DNA from: Kutzneria sp044547355
Lineage (GTDB): Bacteria > Actinomycetota > Actinomycetes > Mycobacteriales > Pseudonocardiaceae
Direction: 5' to 3'
Assembly (NCBI RefSeq): GCF_044547355.1
Contig: NZ_JBIUAG010000007.1
Span: forward strand, 333,119-397,118
DNA: 64,000 bases
Shown here: positions 7,941 through 16,309 of the stretch, one piece after another
Position numbering within the stretch: the stretch's first letter is position 1
How the letters are laid out: each line of letters starts with the position of its first letter
The notes under the pieces: model-generated
The model's input: only the letters and a program-made list of their open reading frames with translations
Told to the model about the DNA's origin: nothing
Databases searched by the model: none
Made by a program: the position numbers and the translations under genes

Positions 7941-9683
7941 ATGAGGGCACTGATCGCGGTGCTCGCGGCGGCGACGGCGGTGCTCGGCACGGCCCCCGCG
8001 GCGGTGGCCGAAGACGTCCGGGCGCGCCAGCTGACCGTCCACAACGGATCCTTTGTGGACGGTTATGGCCGCGAGGTGGTGTTGCGGGGCTTCAACGTCT
8101 CGGGTGAGGTGAAGCTGGCCGAGAACGGTTTCCTGCCGTTCGCCAGCACGGCCGACGCGCAGTCCTCGGCCCAGGCCATGCGCGGCCTGACCGGGGCCAA
8201 CGCGGTCCGCTTCCTGGTCTCCTGGGCCGGCGCGGAACCGACCCGGGGCCAGCTCGACCAGACCTACCTGGCCAAGCTGACCGACCAGATGCGGGCCTTC
8301 CTGGACGCCGGCATCGAGGTGCTGCCCGACTACCACCAGGACCTCTACTCCCGCTACCTGTTCAACCCCGGCAGCTGGTACAGCGGCGACGGCGCGCCGA
8401 AGTGGGTGACCGACCTCGGCCACTACCCGCAGGAGAACTGCGGCGCGTGTGTCCACTGGGGACAGAACGTGACCCAGAACGGCGCGGTGCAGGACGCCAC
8501 CAGCGACTTCTGGCACAACGCCAACGGCATTCAGGACGAGTTCGTCAGCCAGGCCACGCAGACCATGCAGTACCTGCGCGACCATCTGACCGCCGACGAG
8601 TTCGCCGGCATCGCCGGCATGGACCCGTGGAACGAGCCCTACGCCGGCCGCTACGACGCCAACCAGAACAGCCAGACCTGGGAACAGGGTGTGCTGTGGC
8701 CGTTCTTCCAGCGTTTCCGCCAGGCCATGGACACCGCGGGCTGGCAGGACAAGCCGGCCTTCGTCGAGCCGAGCATGTTCTGGAACGCCAACATCTCCTT
8801 CGAGCGGCAGACCGGCGGCTTCCTCGACACCGGCGCGATCGGCTCGCGCTACGTCTTCAACACGCACTTCTACGACGAGCTGGCCCAGTCCGGCGTGCTG
8901 ATGCCGGGCAAGGCCGGCGACGGCCAGTACAGCACCGACTTCGGCACGATCAGGGACCGCGCCACGGCGCTGGGCACCACGGCGATCGTCACCGAGTTCG
9001 GGCACCCGCTGACCGGCTACACCTCGGACAAGACGCCCACCGTGGACAAGGCGATGTACCAGGCGCTGGACTCGCGGCTGTCCGGCGCGAACTGGTGGAG
9101 CCACCCGGCGCAGTCCGGCCCGGTGCTGTCGGGCACGCAGTGGCACTGGGACACCTACAGCGGCCAGCACCACGAGCTGATGAACGACAACCCGAGCAAG
9201 GTCCAGACCACCGGCGACGGCTGGAACGGCGAGGACTACTCGTCAGTGCAGGGCGGCCAGCTCCGCCAGGACGCGCGGCTGCTGGACCGGCTGTACCCGG
9301 CGGCGGTGGCCGGCCACACGCTGGCCTTCACCTACGAGGACCGCTCCCGTGACGGCAGCCAGGTGCTGACCTGGAACCCGGTGCCCAGCTCGATGCCCGC
9401 CACCTCGGCGATCGTCGGCAGCGGTCGCTACGGGGTGCTGGTCTGGCAGGGCTCGGCCCTGGCCGCGCCGACCGAGCTGCACGTGCCGGCCGGCATGAAC
9501 GCGACCGTCGTCTCGGACGTGACGTCAACCCGCAGCGGTGACCGGCTGCTGCTGGCGGCTTCCCCCGGCCTGCACTACGCCCTGGTCGCCGAGCCGTCCT
9601 CGACCCCCGGCGACAGCCAGCTGGCCGCCGCCCGCGCCGAACTCGCCCGTTGGGCCCCGTCCGCCGCGGCCGGAACCGCCTAG
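7941..9683 (+). CDS. Secreted glycoside hydrolase family 5 (endoglycoceramidase-like)
   Basis: A 580-residue protein from ATG 7941 (a GTG at 7938 is equally in frame; TGGGAG is upstream). Residues 1-24 are a Sec signal ending AVAE. The GH5 TIM barrel carries the acid/base Glu232 in DPWNEP and the nucleophile Glu352 in TEFGHP. VLRGFNVSGEVK after the first strand, YHQDLYSR at 131-138 and NTHFYDE at 307-313 resemble the endoglycoceramidase/endoglycosylceramidase group. The C-terminal 200 residues form a beta-sandwich. Family members cleave oligosaccharide from glycolipids or beta-glycosides outside the cell. The exact substrate is an inference. Confidence 0.85.
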   Translation: MRALIAVLAAATAVLGTAPAAVAEDVRARQLTVHNGSFVDGYGREVVLRGFNVSGEVKLAENGFLPFASTADAQSSAQAMRGLTGANAVRFLVSWAGAEPTRGQLDQTYLAKLTDQMRAFLDAGIEVLPDYHQDLYSRYLFNPGSWYSGDGAPKWVTDLGHYPQENCGACVHWGQNVTQNGAVQDATSDFWHNANGIQDEFVSQATQTMQYLRDHLTADEFAGIAGMDPWNEPYAGRYDANQNSQTWEQGVLWPFFQRFRQAMDTAGWQDKPAFVEPSMFWNANISFERQTGGFLDTGAIGSRYVFNTHFYDELAQSGVLMPGKAGDGQYSTDFGTIRDRATALGTTAIVTEFGHPLTGYTSDKTPTVDKAMYQALDSRLSGANWWSHPAQSGPVLSGTQWHWDTYSGQHHELMNDNPSKVQTTGDGWNGEDYSSVQGGQLRQDARLLDRLYPAAVAGHTLAFTYEDRSRDGSQVLTWNPVPSSMPATSAIVGSGRYGVLVWQGSALAAPTELHVPAGMNATVVSDVTSTRSGDRLLLAASPGLHYALVAEPSSTPGDSQLAAARAELARWAPSAAAGTA

Positions 9684-9686
9684 AAT
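9681..9686 (+). promoter_or_regulatory. -10 element overlapping the GH5 stop codon
   Basis: TAGAAT begins with the TAG stop codon of the GH5 gene and ends 6 bases before ATG 9693. The downstream gene has no ribosome site, so it would be leaderless, with its -10 box sharing bases with the upstream stop codon. Confidence 0.5.
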
Positions 9687-9692
9687 CGCCGG

Positions 9693-10091
9693 ATGGTCGA
9701 GGGCACGCCGCTGGACCGCAAGCTCGGCGTCAAGCCGGGCCACCGGGTGACGCTGCGGCATGCCCCGTCGGGATGGCCCCAAGGGGATTCACCGCTGCGT
9801 CACGTGGAAATGGTCGAGGACGACATCGCCGGGGCAGATGTCGTCCTCGCCTTCTACCGCCGCCACGCCGACCTCGGCGACGACGTCACCGCCCTTGCGT
9901 CGGGACTGGCGGTGGCGTCGTCGCTGTGGGTCTGCTGGCCCCGCCGCGCCGGCGGGCACCGCAGCGACATCACGGACAACCTGGTGCGCGAACTCCTGCT
10001 GCCGACCGGCCTGGTCGACGTCAAGGTGGCGGCCCTGTCCGAGGACTGGTCGGGGCTGAAGTTCGTGTGGCGCAAGGAACTCAGGAAGTGA
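9693..10091 (+). CDS. DUF3052-like protein
   Basis: A 132-residue protein resembling actinobacterial DUF3052 proteins: a start of the form LGVKPGHRVTLRHAP, an acidic middle (VEDDIAGADVVLAFYRRHADLGDDV), a strand with VCWPRRAGGHRSDI, and a C-terminal VDVKVAALSEDWSGLKFVWRK. The molecular function of this family is not known to me. There is no signal peptide or membrane segment. Its last 11 bases overlap the end of the convergent membrane-protein gene. Confidence 0.65.
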   Translation: MVEGTPLDRKLGVKPGHRVTLRHAPSGWPQGDSPLRHVEMVEDDIAGADVVLAFYRRHADLGDDVTALASGLAVASSLWVCWPRRAGGHRSDITDNLVRELLLPTGLVDVKVAALSEDWSGLKFVWRKELRK

Positions 10092-10455
10092 CCTCGCGGT
10101 CGTGATGCCGCCCGATCACCGTGGTCTCCTGCTCCCGCTGGGTGATCTCCTGCTGCGTGCTCAACTGCTCGGCGAGCCGGTCGCGCTCACGGCTGGCGTC
10201 GGCCGCTTCCCGCCTCGCGGCGCGGAACTCCGCCCGCAGCGCCCGCCGGCGCTTGCCGGCGACCGAGACCATCCACACGCCCACGCAGAACACCAGGCCG
10301 ATCACGATGCCGCCGATGAAGATCTGCGTGGCATCGGCATTGGCCACATGCTGCCCGAACGCGGTGATCTCGCGGGTCGGGCCGCCGCTGTTGAACGCGA
10401 CCGCCGCCACCCCGGCGGCGACCGACAGCACGACCAGCACGATTCCGACGATCAT
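10081..10455 (-). CDS. Small two-helix membrane protein with C-terminal coiled coil
   Basis: A 124-residue protein from ATG 10455, with GGAGG 9 bases upstream. Hydrophobic helices lie at about 2-22 and 44-64, followed by basic KRRRALRAEFRAARREA and a highly charged helix to about 110 that should form a coiled coil. The topology resembles LapA/DUF1049-type envelope proteins, but I do not assign it to a family. It converges with the DUF3052-like gene and overlaps it by 11 bases. Confidence 0.6.
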   Translation of the reverse strand: MIVGIVLVVLSVAAGVAAVAFNSGGPTREITAFGQHVANADATQIFIGGIVIGLVFCVGVWMVSVAGKRRRALRAEFRAARREAADASRERDRLAEQLSTQQEITQREQETTVIGRHHDREVTS

Positions 10456-10775
10456 GGCCGTTCACCTCCACTGGGCCCGTCCGGGCCGATGGCCAGCGGT
10501 TACCCCGCCGGCGCCGAGTCAAACGTCTCGGCCGAACGGAGCCATCGCGTTTCGGCGGTCGCAGCACCGGCGTGAGCGTGTTCCGATAGCCCGTACGCGC
10601 TAAATCAGCCAATGCGGTTTCCGCACCGGAAACCGTCCGGCGTCAATTCATCCCACGATCGGACAACGGGGTGTTTTCATGTTGCACCGTTCAGTGGGTG
10701 CCGCGTTGTTACGCTTGGCGCTACGGTGAGCCACGCGTGCGATCCTTGTCGTGAAAAGTATTGGGAAGGAAACCC
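10456..10775. other. 320-bp non-coding gap with one inverted repeat
   Basis: No credible gene is visible. A perfect inverted repeat, CGGTTTCC-GCACC-GGAAACCG, lies at 10615-10635. The segment is less GC-rich than its surroundings and holds the promoters of the two divergent flanking genes. I could not place a confident -35/-10 pair. Confidence 0.5.
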
Positions 10776-11402
10776 ATGCTTACTACGATGGCGGCCACCG
10801 GACTGGCTTTATCGTTGATCACTTCCGGTGTTTCCGCTCCCGCTTCCCCGCCGCCTTCCGGCCAGATCACTGTCGATGTCGTCACGGTCCTCGGCTCCGG
10901 GTGCCCCGCCGGAACCGCCGCCGTCGCCGTGGCCAAGGACAACACCGCGTTCACCGTCACCTACAGCAACTACCTGGCCCAGGTCGGCCCCCAGTCCTCG
11001 CCGACCGACATTCGCAAGAACTGCCAACTGGCGCTGCGCGTCCACGTGCCCCAGGGCTTCACCTACGCGATCGCCGAGGCCGATTACCGCGGCTTCGCCG
11101 CGCTGTCCTCGGGCGCGTCGGGCATGGAACAGGCCAACTATTATTTCCAGGGCACCGCGCCGACGGTCCGGGTCCCCCACAAGTTCTCGGGACCGTTCCA
11201 GGATGACTGGGAGACGGTCGACGCGACCGATGTCGCCGCATTGGTGTTCGCGCCGTGCGGCGTCGACCGCCTGCTCAATGTCAACACCGAGCTGCGCGTG
11301 TCCGCCGGCAGCTCCGATCCGGCCAGCACGAGTTTCATGGCCATGGACTCGACGGACGGCAGCATTCACTCCACTTATCACTTCGAGTGGAAGCAATGCT
11401 GA
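10776..11402 (+). CDS. Secreted DUF4360-like protein
   Basis: A 208-residue protein starting at ATG 10776 with GGGAAGGA 5 bases upstream. The first 24 residues form a signal peptide. The mature part follows the DUF4360 pattern: VTVLGSGCPAGT near the start, FTVTYSNYLAQVGP, the central KNCQLALRVHVPQGFTYAIAEADYRGFA, and a terminal YHFEWKQC. Four cysteines (after GSG, in KNC, in APCG and at the C-terminus) suggest two disulphides. DUF4360 proteins are exported beta-rich proteins of unknown role, frequent in actinobacteria and fungi. Confidence 0.8.
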   Translation: MLTTMAATGLALSLITSGVSAPASPPPSGQITVDVVTVLGSGCPAGTAAVAVAKDNTAFTVTYSNYLAQVGPQSSPTDIRKNCQLALRVHVPQGFTYAIAEADYRGFAALSSGASGMEQANYYFQGTAPTVRVPHKFSGPFQDDWETVDATDVAALVFAPCGVDRLLNVNTELRVSAGSSDPASTSFMAMDSTDGSIHSTYHFEWKQC

Positions 11403-11448
11403 TCTGTCCCCTCGGCGGTCGGTGGCGTCCCCCCTCGCCACCGGCCGC

Positions 11449-12273
11449 TCAGCGCCGGAAGTCGACGCTGCGGGCGTAGCCGGCGAAGCCCAACGCCCGG
11501 TACAGCGCCAAGGCGCCCGGGTGCGCCGAACCCCCGACCGTGGGGTACACCACGGCCTCGCGGGCGCCCACCGCACGCACCGCCCGCATCGCCGCCAGGC
11601 ACACCGCCCGCCCCAGGCCCAGCCGCCGGAACCGGGGGTCGGCGCCGACCGGCTCGAGCAGGCCGACCCCGTTGGCCTCGTCGAGCCAGATCAGACAACT
11701 CGCCGCGAAGGAGCCGTCCGGCGCGACCGCGACCCAGTCCAGGTCCGACCGGTACGGCCAGGCCGCCATCACCGTGCGGTAGCTCTGCTCGGTGACCTTC
11801 GTGCCCGGCCAGGCGGCCTGGTGCACCGCGACCCGGCGCACCAGGTCGTCCGCCGTCACCGCGCGGACCGTGAAACCCGGTGGCAGCACCGGTTCCGGCA
11901 GGTGGTCGAGCGAACGCGAGTGGTAGGCCAGATACGGACCGTCCGTTCGGGTGTATCCGTTGCGCCGCAAGGCCTCCTGCACCACGGGCTGCCGGTCGAG
12001 CGTGGTCACCGTCTTTGGTCCGAAGTGGACGATCACCTCGTCGGCCAGCTCCGGGTGGGCCGGGTCGACGCCGATCTGGAGGTCGCCCGGCGCCTGTGAC
12101 CAGCCCCAGGCCCGGACCTGCCCGTCGACCTCCCACAGCCGCCACGACCACTCGCCCTCGCGGTCGCTGTGCATGTAGCGCTGCCAGGCCATGTCCCCGA
12201 TGTGGCACGGGCTGTCGTGCGACCAGGTCCGCTGCGTCAGCTCCTGGATGCCGCGCAGCTCCTCGGGCGTCAC
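11449..12273 (-). CDS. GNAT-family N-acetyltransferase
   Basis: A 274-residue protein from GTG 12273, whose start overlaps the stop of the upstream monooxygenase by four bases (GTGA), implying translational coupling. The C-terminal GNAT domain shows motif A as FRRLGLGRAVCLAAM, preceded by VAPDGSFAASCLIWLDEANG and followed by YPTVGGSAHPGALALYRALGF (motif B). The N-terminal half looks like a second, degenerate GNAT fold, a common tandem layout. Acceptor unknown. Context with a PadR repressor and an FAD hydroxylase suggests drug or aromatic-compound modification. Confidence 0.85.
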   Translation of the reverse strand: MTPEELRGIQELTQRTWSHDSPCHIGDMAWQRYMHSDREGEWSWRLWEVDGQVRAWGWSQAPGDLQIGVDPAHPELADEVIVHFGPKTVTTLDRQPVVQEALRRNGYTRTDGPYLAYHSRSLDHLPEPVLPPGFTVRAVTADDLVRRVAVHQAAWPGTKVTEQSYRTVMAAWPYRSDLDWVAVAPDGSFAASCLIWLDEANGVGLLEPVGADPRFRRLGLGRAVCLAAMRAVRAVGAREAVVYPTVGGSAHPGALALYRALGFAGYARSVDFRR

Positions 12274-13673
12274 ACCGTCACCAGGCCGAACCAGCGGGCC
12301 AGCGCGTCGGTCAGCAGCCCCGGCTCCTCGCGGCCGTCCGGGGTCGCCAGCCAGGCGACGTGGCCGTCCGGACGGATCAGCAGCGCGCTCGCGGGGACCT
12401 CGTCCACCGGCTCCGCCCTGATCACGTCGACCCGGTCCAGCGGCGGGTGGTCGAGCGCGCCGAAGTCGAGCAGCACTCCCCGGCCGGCCCGCAGCAGCCG
12501 GGCGACACTGGTCGGCCGGCCGTCGACGGCGACCGCGACGTCCGGCGCCATTCGGCCAAGCCAGGGATGCGTGGTGTATTCCCCCATGGGGTAACAGGTT
12601 TCCACACCGGTCACCAGTTCCGCGAGGTATTTTCCGACGCCGTCGAGTTCATTCAGTTCGACAAACAACTCGCGCAGCGGGCCGACCCGGTCGCCGCCGA
12701 GCAACGCCTGCGCCTGCGTGTGCAGCAGGACGCGCGCACCCGCCGCATGCCGCTCGGAATGGTACGTGTCGAGCAGTTCCGGCGACGCCCAGCCCTGTGC
12801 CGCCGCGGCAAGCTTCCACCCCAGGTTCATGGCGTCCGCGATCGCCAGGTTGACCCCCTGCGCCCCCGCCGGCGGGTGGATGTGCGCCGCGTCCCCGGCC
12901 AGCAGCACCCGGCCGCTGCGATAGCGCTCCGCCTGCCGCGCCGCGTCCCCGAACCTGGTCAGCCAGCGGGGATTGCTCAGTTCCACGTGCCGCTTGAGCG
13001 CCTCGTCCACAGTGGAGCTCAGCGTGCTCAGGGTCACGGGCTCCGTGCGGTCGAACACCGGGTCCGCGACCACGATGCGGACGTAGCCCGGACGCGGGAT
13101 CACGAACACGCCGCCCTCGTGCACGCCGTAGGCGATGTCCGCCTCGACGTCGCCGAGCAGCGTGTAGCGCGAGTTCTCCGTGCCGGGGAAGGGAATTCCG
13201 GCCAGCTTGCGGACCGCGCTGCGGCTGCCGTCGCAGCCGACGAGGTACTGGGCGCGGATCGCCCCGTTGACCGTGACGCCGTCCTCGTCCTGCCCGAACG
13301 TGCGGAGTTCCTCGCCCCTGCGGATCTCCACCCCCAGTTCGATCGCCCGCTGCTCCAGGATCTCCTCCACGCGGGTCTGCGGGATGCCCAGCGTGTACGG
13401 GTGATCCCACCCGAGGCTGCCGATGTCGAGTGGCGTGGGGAGACCGCCGAAGCCCGTCACCGGCACCTTGTGCCCCTCGCTGATGAACCGGTCCGCCATG
13501 CCCCGCCGGTCGAACACGTCCAGGCTCCGGGCATTCAGGTTGAACCCACGGCAGAAGCCGGGTCTCTCGGCCTGCTTCTCGAGCAGGACCGTCGCCACGC
13601 CGGCCGTCGCCAGCTCGCAGGCCAGCATCAGGCCGGCCGGGCCGGCGCCGGCGATCACAACGTCCGCACGCAC
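12270..13673 (-). CDS. FAD-dependent aromatic monooxygenase
   Basis: A 467-residue protein. GTG 13673 is chosen because it sits in a TAGTG overlap with the PadR stop and has GGGGGAG upstream. Group A flavin monooxygenase fingerprints are all present: GAGPAGLM near residue 9 (ADP binding), LVGCDGSRSAVRK (DG motif), and LLAGDAAHIHPPAGAQGVNLAIADAMNLGWKLA (GD motif). The C-terminal thioredoxin-like domain (VLLDFGALDHPP, SALLIRPDGHVAW) matches PHBH-type hydroxylases such as tetracycline or rifampicin oxygenases and polyketide hydroxylases. It hydroxylates an aromatic substrate with NAD(P)H; the substrate is not identifiable. Confidence 0.88.
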   Translation of the reverse strand: MRADVVIAGAGPAGLMLACELATAGVATVLLEKQAERPGFCRGFNLNARSLDVFDRRGMADRFISEGHKVPVTGFGGLPTPLDIGSLGWDHPYTLGIPQTRVEEILEQRAIELGVEIRRGEELRTFGQDEDGVTVNGAIRAQYLVGCDGSRSAVRKLAGIPFPGTENSRYTLLGDVEADIAYGVHEGGVFVIPRPGYVRIVVADPVFDRTEPVTLSTLSSTVDEALKRHVELSNPRWLTRFGDAARQAERYRSGRVLLAGDAAHIHPPAGAQGVNLAIADAMNLGWKLAAAAQGWASPELLDTYHSERHAAGARVLLHTQAQALLGGDRVGPLRELFVELNELDGVGKYLAELVTGVETCYPMGEYTTHPWLGRMAPDVAVAVDGRPTSVARLLRAGRGVLLDFGALDHPPLDRVDVIRAEPVDEVPASALLIRPDGHVAWLATPDGREEPGLLTDALARWFGLVTV

Positions 13674-14242
13674 TAGAACTCCCCCGGTTTCGGCCACGTG
13701 ATCTCGCCGGCCGTCATCTCCGCGGCCGTGCGCCGCAGCCACTCCACCTCGGCGCGACGCATCGCCTGGGCGTACTCGACCTCGATCATGAACAGCCTTG
13801 GCACGGACAGTGATCGCACCTGGTCATCGGTCTCGTCGATCGTCTTGACCAGCCGCTCCGCGCGCTCCGTCAGTGCATCCACCGCGCCCTCCGGCCCCAG
13901 CACCCCGACGTAGCTCACGGCCGCGATGAACTTCGGGTACTCGTTCACCGGCGCCCGCACCAGCTCGTCGATCCACTTCTGGAACTCGCCCAGCCCCAGC
14001 TCGGTGCACTCGTACACCGTGCGCTCCGGCCGGTTGCCGTCCCGCACCGTCTCCACCGAGCGGATCCAGCCGTCCCGCTCCAGCCCCTCGACCACGTCGT
14101 AGAGCGACCCGGTCGTGACCTTGAAACTGGTGTTCTTGTTCCGCTCCTTCAACGTCTGCGCCATCTCGTATGGATGCGACGCCCGTTCCATCAGCAGCCC
14201 CAGCACGGCTAGGGCGAGCGTGTTCCGGCTTCTCCTGGCCAC
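13673..14242 (-). CDS. PadR-family transcriptional regulator
   Basis: A 189-residue protein from GTG 14242 with GGTGGAG upstream. The N-terminal PadR winged helix is clear (LALAVLGLLMERASHPYEMAQTL..., FKVTTGSLYDVVEGLERDGWI), followed by the helical dimerisation domain with FIAAVSYVGVLGPE and a long C-terminal helix. It leads an operon with the FAD monooxygenase (1-base overlap) and GNAT. PadR repressors usually bind the operon's own promoter and are released by small aromatic or drug ligands, so autoregulation is expected. Confidence 0.88.
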   Translation of the reverse strand: MARRSRNTLALAVLGLLMERASHPYEMAQTLKERNKNTSFKVTTGSLYDVVEGLERDGWIRSVETVRDGNRPERTVYECTELGLGEFQKWIDELVRAPVNEYPKFIAAVSYVGVLGPEGAVDALTERAERLVKTIDETDDQVRSLSVPRLFMIEVEYAQAMRRAEVEWLRRTAAEMTAGEITWPKPGEF

Positions 14243-14259
14243 CCGAACTCCACCAATCC

Positions 14260-14291
14260 TCGGTTCCGACTGTTCGGATCCGACTATATGG
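14260..14291. promoter_or_regulatory. Candidate PadR operator
   Basis: A TTCCGACTGTTCGGATCCGACTATATG segment contains the perfect palindrome TCGGATCCGA (14274-14283) and a direct repeat of CCGACT. It lies 18-50 bases upstream of the PadR start. Assignment as its operator is inferred from position. Confidence 0.4.
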
Positions 14292-14674
14292 GGTGTGTCA
14301 AGCGCGCGGGTGTGTGTCGGTGTTCCTCGGGTTTGCGGGCTCGTCGCGGTGGGTTAGCCGCCCGTCGCGTTTCCTGCCCGTCGGGTGCTCTGCCCGCCGG
14401 ATTTCCTGCCCGCCATCCCCTTCCTGGGTCGGTTGCCGCGAGTCAGGTGGGTGGCGGGGTCCGTAGGCGCGGCGTCAGAGGGGTGGGCGGTGCGGTTTAC
14501 AGAGGGCTTAGGACGTGGGAGGGGGCGCGGCTTTCGTTGTTCGGTTGCGGGTGGGAGGGTGGCGGTTTTCAAGATCGGAAAGCGCTTTCCTGAAGGAATC
14601 TTCAGGAGGGATACAGGGAGGTAACCGTTTCCTGGCAACGAGAATCCGGCTTCGGAATGTGGTAATATGAGTGT
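14292..14674. other. Non-coding stretch with two overlapping hairpins
   Basis: No gene is evident. Three spaced TGCCCG motifs occur around 14386-14412. The perfect palindrome GGAAAGCGCTTTCC (14577-14590) runs into CCTGAAG-GAAT-CTTCAGG (14589-14606), so two alternative hairpins share bases. They precede the leaderless promoter of the HNH gene. Confidence 0.5.
14663..14668 (+). promoter_or_regulatory. -10 element for leaderless HNH gene
   Basis: TAATAT ends 6 bases before ATG 14675, with no ribosome site between. This is one of the best -10 matches in the window. Confidence 0.55.
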
Positions 14675-15817
14675 ATGTCAGCGAACCTCGATATGCCGGT
14701 CGACACCGAATGGTGGCGACTGAGTGACGGGGCGCTGGGCGAGGTCGGCGTGCTGATCGAGGAGCGGCGCAAGACGGACTACCTGCGAGAGATCGCGGTG
14801 GTACGGGAACGCTGGAACCGCAGCAGTCGGACCAAGGACGACCGGAACGCGCTGCTCGCCTATCTGACGGTGACGTGGAAGATCACCCGGGGTGAGGCGC
14901 GGGATCTGGTGCGGTTCGCGGAGCTGTTCGAGCGGAACGCGGTCCGGGACGTGGCGGTCGAGGAGACGCTGAGCAAGCAGCATCTCAACATCATCGACAC
15001 GACCCTGAGCGCAGCGCCGGAGGCTGATCGCGACGACGTCGAAGCGGCGTTGGTGGAAAACGCGCCACAGTTCGACACGGTCAAGTTCCACGACCTTGCC
15101 AAGCACCTCCTGTACCTGCTCGACCAAGACGGCAAAGCCCCCGATGACCGGGAGTTGGCCCAGCCCACGCGGGAGCTCTACATCACCCGCCGCGCGAACG
15201 GCTCCTTCCACATCCACGGGCACGTCGACCCGGAGACCGGGGCGATGCTGGAAGCGGCCATCGCGTCGAAGTCCAAGCCCACCTCGGCCAACGACACCCG
15301 CACCACCCCTCAGCGCCAAGGCGACGCCCTCGCCGAGATCATCGAAATCGCCCTCGGCAGCGACCAACTACCCGACGAGGGTGGCGAGAAGCCGCACCTG
15401 AACCTGACGATGTCCTTCAAGGACTTCCAGGAGCAGAAGGGCACCGCCGACGTGGAGAACCTGGGGCCGCTCAACGCCGCCTCGGTACGACGGATCGCGT
15501 GCGACAGCAAAGTCCTCCGGGTGATCCTGGGAGCCAAGTCCGAAGTCCTCGACATCGGACGAACATCCCGGACGATCCCCAACGCGATACGGAGAGCGTT
15601 GATCATCCGAGACAAGGGATGCGCCTTTCCCGACTGTGGAAGAAAACCACGGCAATGCCAGGCGCACCACCTAGTTCACTGGGCTGACGGGGGACCGACC
15701 AGCCTGGACAACCTTGTGCTGCTCTGCTCACGCGACCACCGGCTGATTCACCACGGCGGCTGGACGGTGAAGATCAACGGCGGCCTGCCGGAGTTCAGCA
15801 ACGGGCACGGGCGGTGA
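14675..15817 (+). CDS. DUF222/HNH endonuclease-motif protein (13E12-repeat family type)
   Basis: A 380-residue protein. Residues about 15-300 are the helical DUF222 region (ITRGEARDLVRFAELFERNAV, HGHVDPETGAMLEAAI). The C-terminal HNH module at about 313-365 has two Cys (CAFPDC), then AHHLVHWADGGPTSLDNLVLLC and a final H-R-L-I-H-H, giving the paired Cys ligands and catalytic His of HNH nucleases. Such proteins are abundant multicopy genes in actinobacteria (Mtb 13E12 repeat proteins) and are suspected mobile elements, but activity is mostly untested. It appears leaderless. It converges on the mce operon, ending 18 bases from it. Confidence 0.88.
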   Translation: MSANLDMPVDTEWWRLSDGALGEVGVLIEERRKTDYLREIAVVRERWNRSSRTKDDRNALLAYLTVTWKITRGEARDLVRFAELFERNAVRDVAVEETLSKQHLNIIDTTLSAAPEADRDDVEAALVENAPQFDTVKFHDLAKHLLYLLDQDGKAPDDRELAQPTRELYITRRANGSFHIHGHVDPETGAMLEAAIASKSKPTSANDTRTTPQRQGDALAEIIEIALGSDQLPDEGGEKPHLNLTMSFKDFQEQKGTADVENLGPLNAASVRRIACDSKVLRVILGAKSEVLDIGRTSRTIPNAIRRALIIRDKGCAFPDCGRKPRQCQAHHLVHWADGGPTSLDNLVLLCSRDHRLIHHGGWTVKINGGLPEFSNGHGR

Positions 15818-15835
15818 AAGGAGTCGACCCCGGTG

Positions 15836-16309
15836 CTAGAGGACGGTCAGGGTGGTGATCTGCCACGAGCTGCCGGAGAGGTGGGCGGTGACGGTGAGCT
15901 GGGCGGAGGTGGAGGTGTTGGTGTTGTCGCCGGTGCGGACGGACTGCTGGTCGACGAACAGCAGCAGGGTGGCGTCGAGGCCGGCGAGCGACCGGACGGC
16001 GATGGCGCGGACGGTGCTGACCAGGACCAGCTGGCGCTGAGAGGCTTGGGCGCGGACCTGGGAGAACAGCTGCTCATACTCGCGGATGGCGTCGCCGACG
16101 AGGGCGGCATGGGCGGCGCGTTCGGTGCGGGCGGTGTCGGTGTAGTCGTACGAGAAGGAGTTCTCCACGGCCGACTTCACCTGCGCCTCGACCTGGGCGG
16201 TGGCGGCGGGGTCGACGAGGGCGGCGTTGGGCACGGGCGGGGACTGGTTGAGCAGGAACCACGCCGTCGCGGCCAACGCGACGACGATGATCGCGATGGC
16301 GGGCTTCAT
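15836..16309 (-). CDS. Mce-associated membrane protein (Mas type), operon-distal
   Basis: A 157-residue protein with one N-terminal transmembrane helix (residues 2-22) and an extracytoplasmic alpha+beta domain containing VKSAVENSFSYDYTDTARTERAAHAALVGDAIREYEQLFSQV. This is the hallmark of Mce-associated (Mam/Mas) proteins, which stabilise Mce complexes; in Mtb mce4 the equivalents are Rv3492c/Rv3493c. The start overlaps the previous stop by 4 bases. It is the last gene of the operon. Confidence 0.85.
   Translation of the reverse strand: MKPAIAIIVVALAATAWFLLNQSPPVPNAALVDPAATAQVEAQVKSAVENSFSYDYTDTARTERAAHAALVGDAIREYEQLFSQVRAQASQRQLVLVSTVRAIAVRSLAGLDATLLLFVDQQSVRTGDNTNTSTSAQLTVTAHLSGSSWQITTLTVL

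Noticed and set aside
14290..14660. Small open frames in the gap between padR and the HNH gene
   Set aside because: Frames on both strands are low-complexity, without ribosome sites or family-like motifs.
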